Part shown: positions 45,951-57,600 of the stretch, piece after piece
How positions within the stretch are numbered: position 1 is the stretch's first letter
Layout of the letters: each line of letters starts with the position of its first letter
Source of the DNA: Turritopsis dohrnii
Taxonomy: Eukaryota; Cnidaria; Hydrozoa; Anthoathecata; Oceaniidae
Direction of reading: 5' to 3'
NCBI GenBank assembly: GCA_027922465.2
Contig: BQMF02000058.1
Location: 1,116,001 to 1,180,000, forward strand
Length of the DNA stretch: 64,000 nt
Made by a program: the position numbers and the translations under genes
Notes under the pieces: model-generated
What the model saw: only the letters and a program-made list of their open reading frames with translations
Database searches by the model: none
What the model was told of the DNA's origin: nothing

Positions 45951-46754
45951 ATAGGAAATTTTATTTTCGTTTGTTCATCGCCTGTTAGTCAAGAAAAGGT
46001 GATCCTGAGAACTTTTTGTTTTTTTTCATGTTTGAATGACTTATCCTATATAGAAAAGGTGTATTTTACAGAATCAGTACTGGCAAGACTTATTTTATTA
46101 AAAAATAAAACTTTTGTGACAGTTTGCTGTTAAATCCTAGTTTCCATCATACCCACTTGAGTGTTTATACATCTACATTAAAAGAGTTTTACATCAGAGC
46201 TTGATGTGTTTTTAAATCAGCGTTAAATTATCTTTTTGAGAGTATATGGCACTTTGGATGTTGCAAAGATTTTCCTCTAGTTATGATGGCGAAATCATAG
46301 ACATTTGAACCGCTTGTACCTCCTGAACAATTAGTTTTCATACTGTGACCTTAATGAGTTTTGAAATCGGCATTAAATTTCCTTTCTAACGACATACAAC
46401 ACTTTGGAATTTCCAAACATCAAACTTTTTCCTTATTTCGATGACGTCATCAAAGACGCTTTGATCGCTCATATCTTCTGAACGGTTGATTTTTTATACC
46501 AAGACCATAATGTGTTTTAGAATCAGTGTGAAATTATCTTTCTATCGATGTATCACACTTTACAATTTGGAGACATTTTGTTTCCCATGGAAAAAAGGCT
46601 GAAGTCAGCGATCACGTGACTTTTGGGCGTGTCTCTGTTAAAAAAATAATTGCAAATATGATGATAAACGTTTGTACCAAGTTTCATGTTTCTTTCACAA
46701 TTTGAAGTATCTTGGTGGTTTTTGACGTATTATCCACCTCACTAATTGAATAGA

Positions 46755-48025
46755 TTTCTTAGAAGAGGAATAGATGAGGCGAGTAGTGAATCCAGTGGTG
46801 GGAAGATTGATGAAGAGCAAGTGATCACCCAAGCCAACTAAGGTTTTTCGACGGAAAAGAATCGTCGAACTACTTGGGGGTATCGGAAAGTTGAAGATAT
46901 GAAAGTCAGAGGTGAGCTTAAAACCAACCTATTCTACCACTATTGCTCTCGACGCAACCATTTTCGAAATCTTCAAGGTGTTGCTAAGGCTAGGGGGGAC
47001 GTATAATAGGAGCATTAATGGTTGAAGCGTCAACACATACGAGATACACTTGCCTGTGTGACTCGAAGCTCTATGAAATGCAGGATTAAAAGGAGGCCTC
47101 ATAACGCCTCAACATCCAACGCATTATGGTGAATAAAAAGAATGGTCCAACGTCAATTATATAAAATTGATCTTTTTTTGGTCCTTGCAAACGTACGGAT
47201 TCCTTGTAGATTCGTCATGCGCATTGCTGGATTGATGGAAAAAGTGAACACTGCTGGTAATTTGAACATTTTTTGCAAGCTATTGAAGAATTTCAAGTTA
47301 TTGAAAGGACGTTTAGATTAAAAAGTTTTTCTTGCGCCATAAAGGGTTGTGAATTGTTTATCTTTGTAAACACATAACACAAAATTGCAAAAAACGTTTC
47401 ACTATGACGTTTTCCCTGAAAAGCCAAAGCAAGTTCTGGTTTACGCTAAGGTTACACTAGGCGTGATATCCCGCACGGAATGCCTCGGCGATCTGTTTGA
47501 TTTTCAGAACACTCCTCGACGGAAAAGTTTTTCTTTCACCGGAAATAACGATAGGTATTTCACCGGAAGCAGAATCCTTTCGGACAAGCTTGAAACGCAA
47601 ATCATTTAGCCGCGTTAAACATCAGAGCATCTCGTTAAGTCATTTTTTGATGTTGCCATGACAACAACCGTTAAATCTATTTCTCGTATTTTCACGAGGT
47701 CAGACTGAAAAATATCAAAGTAAGGTGTTTGAAAAGGATATCAATATATAACACACAAATATTCACAAGGAGTCGTTTTTTATTTCTGTAAAATTTCATA
47801 ATTGGTTATGGTTGCAGGAATCCGTCGCCAACAACAAAATGAACGATGCTTTCATGATAAGATCACCTTGTCTTTTACAAACGCATCAAGGGGTTGAAAC
47901 AAAAATCCAAAAAATAAAATTTATGCAGTCCTCTCTCCGTGTATATTTTAAACAATCCGTCAAAATTTTAAAGTGATTTTGTTTTGGTTTTTTTTTTTCA
48001 ATTACATGCTCCAACAAACTATTAT
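46755..48025. other. Intergenic region between the transposon and AMT
   Basis: No supported gene. The stretch 46780-47130 is less AT-rich and may be repeat-derived. A 74-aa open frame at 47385-47609 has no motif. The last 200 bases are the probable 3' UTR of the minus-strand ammonium transporter. Confidence 0.35.
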
Positions 48026-51000
48026 TTACACGCTCAGGCTATCGTTGTTGTGATTTTCTATAAAACTGGAAGTTTCGCTTGGTTGCTCACTCGGATCAAC
48101 CAATGAGACATCCAGTTCACTTTTTGAGCAGGAACCAAGCAACGGATACTGAGAAGTAAACGATTTGTCGCAGATTTGATCAATTTGTGCTTCTTCTTCT
48201 TCATCAGCCACATCTGACAGATTACGTTTTAATGCATTAAGATTTTCGCGGTCTATAGCGGCTGCTGGGCCAATCAGAATAGACAAAGCGGAAAGTTTGC
48301 GCGATATTTTTCGATGTCTCATGTTTTGCGCCTTCTTTTTCAATTTCGGAGACAACTCTAAACATGAGGAGTCTACTTTTCCAACCTTTTTGCCATATGC
48401 ATGATTCTCTCGCTCTTCTCCAGTTAAGCGATCTTCTACTATGCCATGTTCCGCATAGTCTGCCCCAAGTAGTTCAATTTTTAAAGGAACTCGCAAACCA
48501 AATAATTTATCGATAACAGCAAGCTAAACAAACCATTCAGAAGTAAACAAGCAATTCAAAAGTACCCTAAAATATGTTTTTCCGAATATGAGGAGTATGC
48601 AGGTGGAAAGGAGAAAGGAGATCCAAAGGCTCGAAAACCTGAGTTTTAAAGAAAAGATAACCAGGCTGTGTTGATTCAGATTTAGTAGTTCACCTTCACA
48701 CGACACTCAGTTGCTGCTTATGATAGCATTCAAACCAATCAGATCATACCTGACAAAAGGTTGTTATAGCAGACCATGAAATTATGGACACACATGCTGC
48801 AACTTGAACTCCAAACAACCTTGCGCTACCACCTTTGAACAAGCCATACTGACTACTAAAGCCTTCCACTTTATCATGTTCCGCAAACAAGCCAACCGCC
48901 AGCATTCCCCAGATTCCACCGACACAATGTATTCCGATACAACCGACTGGATCGTCAATTTTCATATATTCCACCAGTTCGTTTCCTGCAAGAGAAACGA
49001 ATAAAGTACAAAAAGAGCCGAATTAGTTGTTATCAGAGTTGAAGAAATTCATGGATTTTGTGTAAATGTATGAACCAAAGTTTCTACCCATATTTGAACA
49101 CGCTGCACCAACGAAACCAATAACAATTGCTTCCCATGGTCTACATATTGCACAAATTGCTGTGATTCCCACCAAACCTCCCAGTATGCTGGTTGAAAAT
49201 ACCGATATATCCAGTTTTCCCTGAGTTTTCTTTCGTCTTAAGAAAAAGCAGTATACTATAGAGAACAAACCACCACCGATGGAGCCATTCATTGTGACTA
49301 CCGCCGCGCGGCTGGCTAATTTCCATTTTCCTAAAAAGGGATGATTCTGAGAATTCACAAACGCAGGAATCTGAAAATTACATTGTCACAAAGATCTTAC
49401 CTCCACTTATCCCAAATGTACTTCCACAATTAAATCCTAACCAACCCCACCACAGCATAAATGTTCCCAATATGATATTGGTTGGAGACGCCATTGTGAT
49501 TGGTTGAATATTAGCATTAAAGCGACCATAACGAGGTTTTAACATGATGGCTGCTACAAGAGCCGCGGAACCTCCAACCATGTGTACGGCTGTAAATGAA
49601 AATGTGTAGATAACAAAGCTAAGCTTCATCTACTGAAAACACATTTTCAATCTTAATCAGCATTTCAATACACCCGACAACCCCGAGGTCCTCTTACAAG
49701 TTCTCTTACATGAACAATTTATGTGCTATGTGTACATGACCTCTTTATCAAATGCGAAATTCTGGCCAATAGTTTGAACATATTAAGACAGAAAACAAAC
49801 GGTACGTGTCGAATGTTTTTGAATTTGACAACCAATTTTCAGATTTTCAGATAACAGTTTCACATATTCAAAATTTGTTGGTTGTATTTTGACACGTAGT
49901 ATATAATATTGTCGATGCAATGATGAAATGTATCCTTAAATGTTCAAGCCATTCAGCTTCTGGTTGATTTTGAAAAACTGAGTATGAAACATCAAAAGTA
50001 TGAACCACCATTTTCAGTAAATATATAAGAAGATCAACACCTGAACAGCCAGCAATATCGACACCGCCTAATTTATAAATCCAACCACTTGGATCCCACA
50101 CCCAATGGGCAGGAAAACAATACGATATGGTGTTTAAGAATGAATACGCCATATACGCCTTCAGAGATGTGCGTTCCGCCATTGCACCTATAAAAACGTC
50201 AAACTTCCTTAGCTTCCAGAATGAAAAGGCTCTGACATTTCTGACCGGACTTGGCCGATTTTACGTACACCGAATCATAGAATTACGAAATTTCATTAAA
50301 GATACTTCTAACAAGCTATCTTCCCATGACAAACCGTTTTGGTTGAAAGTCTCTTATGTCCGTATGAAAGAAGGAAGCAACACACAAGAATTCAATCAGA
50401 TTATGTTGAATACTTCCTTGAAGATGTTTTGATAAACAATGAATACAATACCTGATACCACTGTTGTCGCTGTTGTTGCGAAGGACAACTGAAAAAAATA
50501 TTTTGCAAACACGGCTCCCATCTCATCTTCGTTAGAATCTGTAAAAAAATATCCCACTCCAGAAAAAAAATTTGAATGTTCGTCTTGTCCAAAACTAAAA
50601 GCAAAACCAAACATCCAATATGAAAGGCCGCCCAGTATGACGTCAAGAGCGTTTTTCACCATCACGTTGGTCTCGTTCTTACGTGAAACCATACCTAAAG
50701 ATGTATATAAAAAGATGTTCAATGTGAACTCAAGTATCACAAACTTTTGATAAGGAAACTCGTTATATCAACTAGAGAATTATTGGCAAAAATCCTGAGA
50801 GAAATGAAGCGCTTGAAAGAAAGCTAAACTGAATGTAATTATAGGTACTTGATATCAGCAGGTTTTTTTACCATTTTCTAATATGTAAGCGAGATTTATA
50901 CTGTACACCTTATCCCTTTCCTCACCAGATCAATAATGAGAGAGATTACTATGATTTTTAAAAAGGTACAATGACGATGCAGAAATCATTTCATCAAGGT

Positions 51001-51315
51001 CATCCTTGCATCTGTAACAGTAAAAAAAAGCGCTGTATAAAATAGAACATTTTTTATCTTTGTTCGTTTTTAAGAAAACCACTACATAGAAAAATCAAAT
51101 CGGTAATAAACTGTATACCAAAAATCCAAATAACATGGTAAGCTGAAAGGGATAACGGCGAGAATGGAATCGCCTGTATTTGTGGAAATGTTTTTATACA
51201 AACCTGTTTCAAGGAGACCAAAACCGCTCTGCATAGAGAAAATTATAAAAGCGCTCGTAAGAATCCACACGGCGTCGGCGTCAGTACTCAATGCCGTCAC
51301 ACTTCCGACAGGCAT
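48026..51315 (-). CDS. AMT: AMT-type ammonium transporter, seven exons
   Basis: Exons on the minus strand: 51315..51204, 50694..50452, 50187..50041, 49589..49401, 49330..49088, 48985..48750, 48523..48026. Every junction has GT-AG ends and correct phase, and the product is 555 aa. AMT blocks appear in order: MQSGFGLLETG, YWMFGFAFSFG, HWVWDPSGWIYKLGG, PTNIILGTFMLWWGWLGFN, WEAIVIGFVGA and GIHCVGGIWGMLAVG. Pore residues are conserved: D162 and H170 match E. coli AmtB D160 and H168, and H331 is the second pore histidine. The protein should have about 11 membrane helices and conduct ammonium at the plasma membrane. The long cytosolic C-terminus (about 140 residues, acidic and Ser-rich) begins after GADYAEHG. 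It is AMT rather than Rh type. Confidence 0.93.
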
Positions 51316-52186
51316 CTTGACGTGAATTGATCAATGCTTAAGTATGAACTAACGACAGTTATGTTAAACCCGTGCGACATGCATAGTAGTAACAAGTTAA
51401 AAACAACGATCTGTTTTCTTTCTTGATCTGTTGTAGTTATACTTTGTTCCCATTCTTCAAATAAGAATTTCTGTAGATAATCTACTTAGGAATTAGCTCT
51501 TATATTTGGCATCAAGTTTGGAAAAACTACGAAAATTCGTTTCTTAGTTCTTGCAGCTTAAAAGAATTAGAGTTTTTTCGTTAATTTAATCGACTGGGCG
51601 ATGAAATCAAGGCTTACTATAAGTTGTGGTCGACATATATGCTTGCAAAATAGGGAAAAGGAATTGCAGGAGATTTGTGAATGCAACAAAACTATAGAAA
51701 CTCAATCCTTCGCAAGAAAAGTTTCATTGGATTCTTTCACACCTATTTCCAAGCTGGTTTAACAATTTGTTTCGAAAGATCTGTTTACATGAACTCGATT
51801 TACCAATTTAGAATTTTTAATTGATCATGGGTTTTGAGAATCGAGTAATCGAGTAAAAAGTTAAACCGCTGTACATTCTATTGTATTTCATCCATCAGTC
51901 AATAGACTCTTAAAGGCATACCTTATCGGGGGATAATTTCGTCGAGGAAAAATGAAGAAATTTTTGCTTCGTGACGAAACTTTTGAAAAAGTGAAATTTA
52001 TAAGAAATTATTTATAAGTAAAATTTTTTTTATTATATATTATTAGAGATAAAATATAATTTTTGATTGACAACAGCAGCTTGCTGTTTGCAGACTGCTG
52101 CATCATTGATCATTTTTACGTTCCCGTATATTGATCTACTTCCTCGAATACATCTAACCAGAGATCTTATCAAGGAAAAGTTCATT
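51316..52186. other. Upstream region of AMT
   Basis: AT-rich; it should contain the AMT promoter near 51316-51700. No other gene is supported. Confidence 0.35.
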
Positions 52187-52528
52187 TTACGTTTGATATA
52201 TGATGTTATTTTGGACTTGTGTAAATGTCTTTTCTCGGCTATCATGTCTAATCCGCTCTAAATCTATGCATCGTTTAGCCAATGGGTTAAAGACTCTAAC
52301 ATCATAAAATGCCATTTGACCAGAGATCCAGAAGCCACGCGCACATTTGTCTGACCGTGCTTTAACTGCAACATTTGCAACGGTTTCCAATTGATCATCG
52401 TGAAACACTTCAGATAATAGCTTTGCCGTGGTGTTTCGCATGTCATTATGACGGAGCGTAACGAATCCTCCCTTTTTACATGATAGCGCATGATTGATCG
52501 ATCCCTTGGATTGATTTACGCTCGTCAT
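52187..52528 (-). pseudogene. Fragment of a transposon-associated protein
   Basis: The open frame carries the blocks HALSCKKGGFVTLRHNDMRN, DKCARGFWISGQMAFYDVRV and FNPLAKRC. I recall this block order (LSCKKGGF..RHN, ARGFW..GQ.AF.DVRVFNP) from repeat-encoded C-terminal regions in many invertebrate genomes. No upstream domain is present and the frame ends in unrelated DNA. It is a remnant directly left of the BEL/Pao insertion. Confidence 0.5.
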
Positions 52529-52534
52529 CTCGAA

Positions 52535-52578
52535 CCATTGCTATCTCGAACCCTCGGGAGTTCGAGATAACGAGCGTC
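52535..52578. repeat. Tigger-like terminus interrupted by the BEL/Pao element
   Basis: GGGAGTTCGAGATAACGAGC followed by GTC at 52578, continued after the retrotransposon by GACTATA (59734-59740), resembles the right end of the Tigger-like element at 28523-29079. The left end of this copy was not found. Confidence 0.65.
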
Positions 52579-53059
52579 TGTAGCGGTATCACTTCTCACG
52601 AAAAAGACAGGTTTGGAACATTGAGTTTACGTTCAAACTGAAATCACAATGAAATAAATACAAGTAAATTTAGTAAAAACTACATATAACTGAAACAACA
52701 GAAAGAAGAAGGAAAAGAACAAAACCAAAACCTACCAGCTGGCCAAGTATCGCTAGTGATACGCTATATATGTTTGACTTGAGTTGATTTGAAAAATGTG
52801 TTTGAATTGAGTTGATTTGAAAAATGTGTGTGTACAAAAATGAGAAAAACGTTGAATATATAGTGAAATAAACTAAACACCCTAGAGACATCAACTCAGT
52901 AAATGACAAAATAATTACTAAAAAAATTAAAATTGATTTAAGATAAACTGAATGCACGAGGGAAACAAAACACTGAGACGCATTAAAAAACAAAAAAACA
53001 CGTGACAATTACAATAAATATTTTTGTGTGTTTTTATATGAATAGGCGATCGCCTTACA
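52579..53059 (-). repeat. 3' LTR of the BEL/Pao element
   Basis: It starts TGTAGCGGTATCACTTCTC and ends GGCGATCGCCTTACA on the plus strand. It is the same length as the 5' LTR, and both LTRs give the same 112-residue chance translation. Confidence 0.92.
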
Positions 53060-53094
53060 CTCCCGCCAAAAACAAAACAAAACCACTTCCATCA

Positions 53095-54624
53095 TTACGC
53101 ATCCAAATCGACTTTCACTGCAATTTCGCCCAGGTCTTTCATCATATCACAATCATCAACGTGATGAATGATTACTAATGAACGAACAGCTCGAACCGTC
53201 TCTCTGTATACATTTTCATTCTCGTTTCTGTATCTGATAGTGGCCTTACGTGCCACACCATCACGACTGTACTCGAGGCTTTTAACGATTCCGTAAGTGT
53301 ACGAATTTGAGATGACCGAATCGTTCTTTGTAAACAAGATAATATCTCCAACGTTGATTTTCTCGGAGATAAACCACTTTTGTTGCTGCATTAATTTGGG
53401 AACATGAACGAGCAGCCAAACTTCGAACCATGAATTGAAGATGTCCTCATTCTCTTTGATAATTTTCGTGGGATTGACAGAAGTTGCGACACCAGATGGA
53501 GAGCGAAAATTATTGCGTCCAAGCAATAGACGATTTGGCGTTATCAGGTCCATACATTCAAAGTCACCAACGACGTTTCCAACTGCCAAAGGTAGATTGT
53601 TAATTTGATTTGCGATGCACGACGCCAGAGTCTCCCATTGGAGGATTGACAAACGATGATTCTGAATAGATTTCTCGATTGATTTGTTGATTTCTCGAAT
53701 TTTTCTTTCAACTTTGCCATGCATTGCGTGACCCTGCACCGGACAAATATCGAATTCAACTCGAGAATGCTTCGTCAGATGACCTTTGATGTTGATAAAA
53801 TCAAGTCTCATTTCTTTGCAGGCTTTTACGAGCTGACTCCCTTCGTCGCAAAATAGTCTTTTAGGATATCCATGTTCGAACGAAAATCGGTTGAAGGCAA
53901 GGATAAACGATGTTGTTCCATAGTCGTCCATGATCTTGATCTTGACAGCTGAAGTTGCACAGCAGCAGAATACGACGAGCCACACTTTGACAGTTTTGCG
54001 TTTTTGATAAGGTGCGTAGGAAAGATATGGTCCGGAAAGGTCAACTTGTGTGTAGTAGAATGCTGGAGCTATTGTTATGTCGCATCTTGATATAGGTCCC
54101 ATTGCAATGTCAACGGTACGTTTTGCCAGATACTTACAGCGCTGACAGGAACTCTTAATGGATTTGATGAGCATTCTCCCCTCGATAACGAAGGCTTTTT
54201 GAAGAAGGTAGCGAAGTGTTGTTTCGATACCTGAGTGTTTGACTTCGGGGTGATACCAATGAATGTCAAGAGCGATAGCATAGGCAATTGGAGATTTTCT
54301 GTCCACGACAGGAACACAGAAAGATGTAGATGATAAATCCTTCATTGATCTGGTAAATCGCCCAACAATAGAAATTTCATCGTCTGCTAAGATTCTACCG
54401 GTGTACATCAGAATTCCATCGCTGATCTTCGTGAAATTTTTGTATTTTGATCTCGGTAAGAATTGAGTGATCTCTTGGGATGATTTCCTGAAATAATAGT
54501 TTTCAGCAGCTTTGATTTCTTTGTCGCTGATGACGATAGTTGAAGAATCGATTGTCAGAAACTTTTTTGATCCTGTCCTTACTCGGTTCACCAAGATGTA
54601 GATATACTTGTAGACAAGTGCCAT
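53095..54624 (-). CDS. BEL/Pao integrase region
   Basis: A 509-aa open frame continuing the reading frame of the pol ORF after a single TAA. It contains an HHCC zinc-binding motif (H125/H130, C160/C163), then the DDE integrase core: D195 in TQVDLSGPY, D260 in LFCDEGSQ and E306 in HGKVERKIRE. A C-terminal DUF5641-type region (VGDIILFTKND) ends the polyprotein. The Met start is a consequence of the upstream stop, not a native start. All visible catalytic residues are present. The protein would need readthrough of the TAA to be made as part of Pol. Confidence 0.88.
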   Translation of the reverse strand: MALVYKYIYILVNRVRTGSKKFLTIDSSTIVISDKEIKAAENYYFRKSSQEITQFLPRSKYKNFTKISDGILMYTGRILADDEISIVGRFTRSMKDLSSTSFCVPVVDRKSPIAYAIALDIHWYHPEVKHSGIETTLRYLLQKAFVIEGRMLIKSIKSSCQRCKYLAKRTVDIAMGPISRCDITIAPAFYYTQVDLSGPYLSYAPYQKRKTVKVWLVVFCCCATSAVKIKIMDDYGTTSFILAFNRFSFEHGYPKRLFCDEGSQLVKACKEMRLDFINIKGHLTKHSRVEFDICPVQGHAMHGKVERKIREINKSIEKSIQNHRLSILQWETLASCIANQINNLPLAVGNVVGDFECMDLITPNRLLLGRNNFRSPSGVATSVNPTKIIKENEDIFNSWFEVWLLVHVPKLMQQQKWFISEKINVGDIILFTKNDSVISNSYTYGIVKSLEYSRDGVARKATIRYRNENENVYRETVRAVRSLVIIHHVDDCDMMKDLGEIAVKVDLDA

Positions 54625-54684
54625 GATACGAATCGTTGTAGTAAATCGATGCCGATTGGGATCCAGAAGATATTTCGAAAACTT

Positions 54685-57600
54685 TTACCTTTCTGATACT
54701 CCCTCAAGCGATTCAATGTGGTAACTTTGAACGATACTCTTCTCTTTGTTGACCTCAGCGATTTGTTGGTTTGACAGCTTCAAATCGTCCACAGATTGTA
54801 TTGGAAAGGATATTTTCGGTTGCTTCATCCATTCGTGTCCATTGATCCAGGATGATGACTGATCAATGTCTTTGAAGGTGACGCATCTTCTTGTACCAAG
54901 GTCTGCAAGATTTTGATCCGAAGGAATATAGAACCACTGTTCCTTTTCTGTAAAACGTTGAATCTCCAAAATGCGACTTCGGACGAACTTCTTCAATGGT
55001 TTCTCGTCGTTAACGATCCAATAGAGTGTCATCTGGCTATCTGTTAGCTTGATTGAAGTTTTGTGAAGCTTCTTCAAAGATCGTCTTACAACTTCACCAG
55101 TATGGGCGTTGACCAGGGCTGCAAGTAGCTCGGCTCGAGGAAGCGTGTAATCTTTTGGCACCACTTTGGTTCTTGCAAAGATTAGTTGAGAAGAAAATTT
55201 TCCATTTGAACGGGGAAAGCGAACGTAGATGGCAGAGCATATTAGCGATTGTGAAGCATCGCCAAAATCAATGGTATCAACTTCAAGACAGGAAGCATCC
55301 GGAGGTATGACAGCACGTTTGAACCTGACGTTAGCGATCTCTTGCATCATCTCGAAATGATCCAACCAAATTGAACGTAAGTCATCGGGAATTTGATCGT
55401 CCCAGTCAAGGTTTCTCAGCGATAATTCCCTTAAATCGAGTTTGAACGTTGCGACTATTGGAGCGATTCTGCCGGTTAGGTCGAAGATTTCGGCTATCTT
55501 TGATACGCAATGTCGTCGTGTGAGTCGAACGGGCACGATGTTGTCGGCAGAAGTTGATTTCCTGCCTCTGCGTTTCTTTGAGAAATTCAGTTGCGAGATG
55601 TTTATTGCTAACTCATCAGATTTTGGGTACCACATCATTCCTCCGACGCCAATTGTATTCCCGTCGTCCGAAAGATGCTCTGGTGGATCGGATCCGGAGA
55701 ATGTGAAACCTTTTAAGTTGAAGTTGCCATGACTCAAGACGAATTCGATTTCATCAGCTCTTTGGTGTGCTTGCGCATGTGATGATTCACCGGTCATACA
55801 ATCATCAACGTAAGTGTCGTCCTGGATAATTTCGTTGACTTCAGGGTATTGATCTTTAAACGAAGAAGATACTGATCGTAGTCCATGCTCAGCCTGATTG
55901 CCACTTGATCGTATACCATACATCAATGTTTTGATGACTTTTTCGCGTGGTATCTTGGTCGGATCGAGGTTCTCTTGCCATATGTATCGTTGATAGCACC
56001 AGTGTTTTTCTTCTAGTCGTATGGTGTTATACATTTTTCGTGCATCTGTGTGCATGGCGACGGGATGAGTTGACCAACGAATGAGTATCTCTTGTAGCTT
56101 ATTAAGACTGTTTTTTCCTTTCGCCAATAAATCGTTGAGGCTAAAACCAGATGGCGTGGGATGCGAAGCATCATACACGACTCTGCATGGTGTGGTGACT
56201 GATGTTGCTTTCCAAACGACTCGCCATGGTATGAAGTTGTGGACTGTTGAATTGTGCAGCATCGATTGCTGTTCAGGAAGAAGATTCTCGACGTAGTCGA
56301 CGAAACCGAGATCTTGTAGCTTTGATTCTGACGCGATGATCTCAGCTTTATCTTTTGGCGAATCGTTGAGTTTCCTGAGTTGCTGAAAGTAGATCTTCAG
56401 AGCAACGTGCTTATTCGGTGCTAATTTTGTGACTGGATCAGCAATGAAGGGTAAAGTAGCTGTAATCGTCTTTGTGTGATGGTCGATCTTCACGGAAGAA
56501 TCAATGATATGCTGTTCGATTTCCTCTCTGATGCTGACTTCTTCTTGATGTTTCGAACTCTTACATTCTTTGCAGTCTCTGCACTTGACACAACGGTACG
56601 TGATGGTTGAACCAGCATCTTCCGTCTCTTCAAAGTCTTTGATGTGACGGACAGGATAGGTTGACAAGTAGTTAACGTCTGGATTGACTCTGATACCCAT
56701 TCTGTATAAGGAGAACTGCTCGCTGAAGAAACCAAGGTATTTCGTTTGATTGAAGTATGTTTGATGGATCTTGGTGAATATCTCGTGGGGTCCACCGATG
56801 ACTCCACGACCACCATGTTGATTGTTGAAGACGGATTCGTAGATACTTAATCCAGAAGGTAGTTGGTAGATGAGTCTTGGATGATATCTTAGATAGCTAA
56901 TACCAATCATAAAATGTACATCACCACCGACATATGACGCGGGTTGTGGTAGCTGAGATGAATCACCACCAGACGACTTGAAGCTTTTTACGATGTCGTT
57001 ATATACGTCAGTAAGCGGATAGTCTGGAAACGTTGTTGTTATTGAATCCAATGATATACCATTGAAGGAAGCAATTGCACCATCGTGAGTTGGGATCTTG
57101 ACATTGTAGGCACCGAACGCTTGCAATGATGTTTGACCAACTCCTCCAACTTGAGTGACCTGTGATGAAATTTGCGTTGCTTTTGATGAGAGCGACTGGA
57201 TAGCAGAACGTTTCACAATAAAATCACTACAACCAGAATCAAAGAATATCGTGTAAGGCTTGCTGTCAATTGATATCGTTTGAAAGAGATAAATTCCACG
57301 TTCACCGTCGGACCCTTGCTCAGTGATTTGATGGCTGGTCTTGAATGCTTCGTGTACATGAAATGATAGGCTGATATTCTTTGAAAACGATGGAAGATTT
57401 GCATTTCTGATGCATCGTTGCTTGTACGTCGACAGAAGGTCCTTGTTGTTTTGATCATCCTTGTGTTCGTGACAGACGAGGACGTGCTTTTTTGTAGAAT
57501 ATTTCAGATGTGATACATGCTTACATGTAAAGTCTCGTTGACATCTTCCCTCCTTGTGTTTTTCAATTGATGCGTCAGCGCCTGGAAAAAAACATTGAAA

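Larger units (their letters stand above)
44221..46754. mobile_element. DNA transposon with ~215-bp TIRs and decayed ORF
   Basis: The left arm is 44221-44435 and the right arm is 46523-46754, inverted. They share TAGTGAGGTGGAT, GACACGCCCAAAAGTCACGT and CAAAATGTCTCCAAATTGTA. The arms differ by scattered substitutions, so the copy is old. The interior has a small ORF (44704-44898), degenerate coding sequence at about 45400-45950, and three approximate 155-bp repeats before the right arm. Confidence 0.72.
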
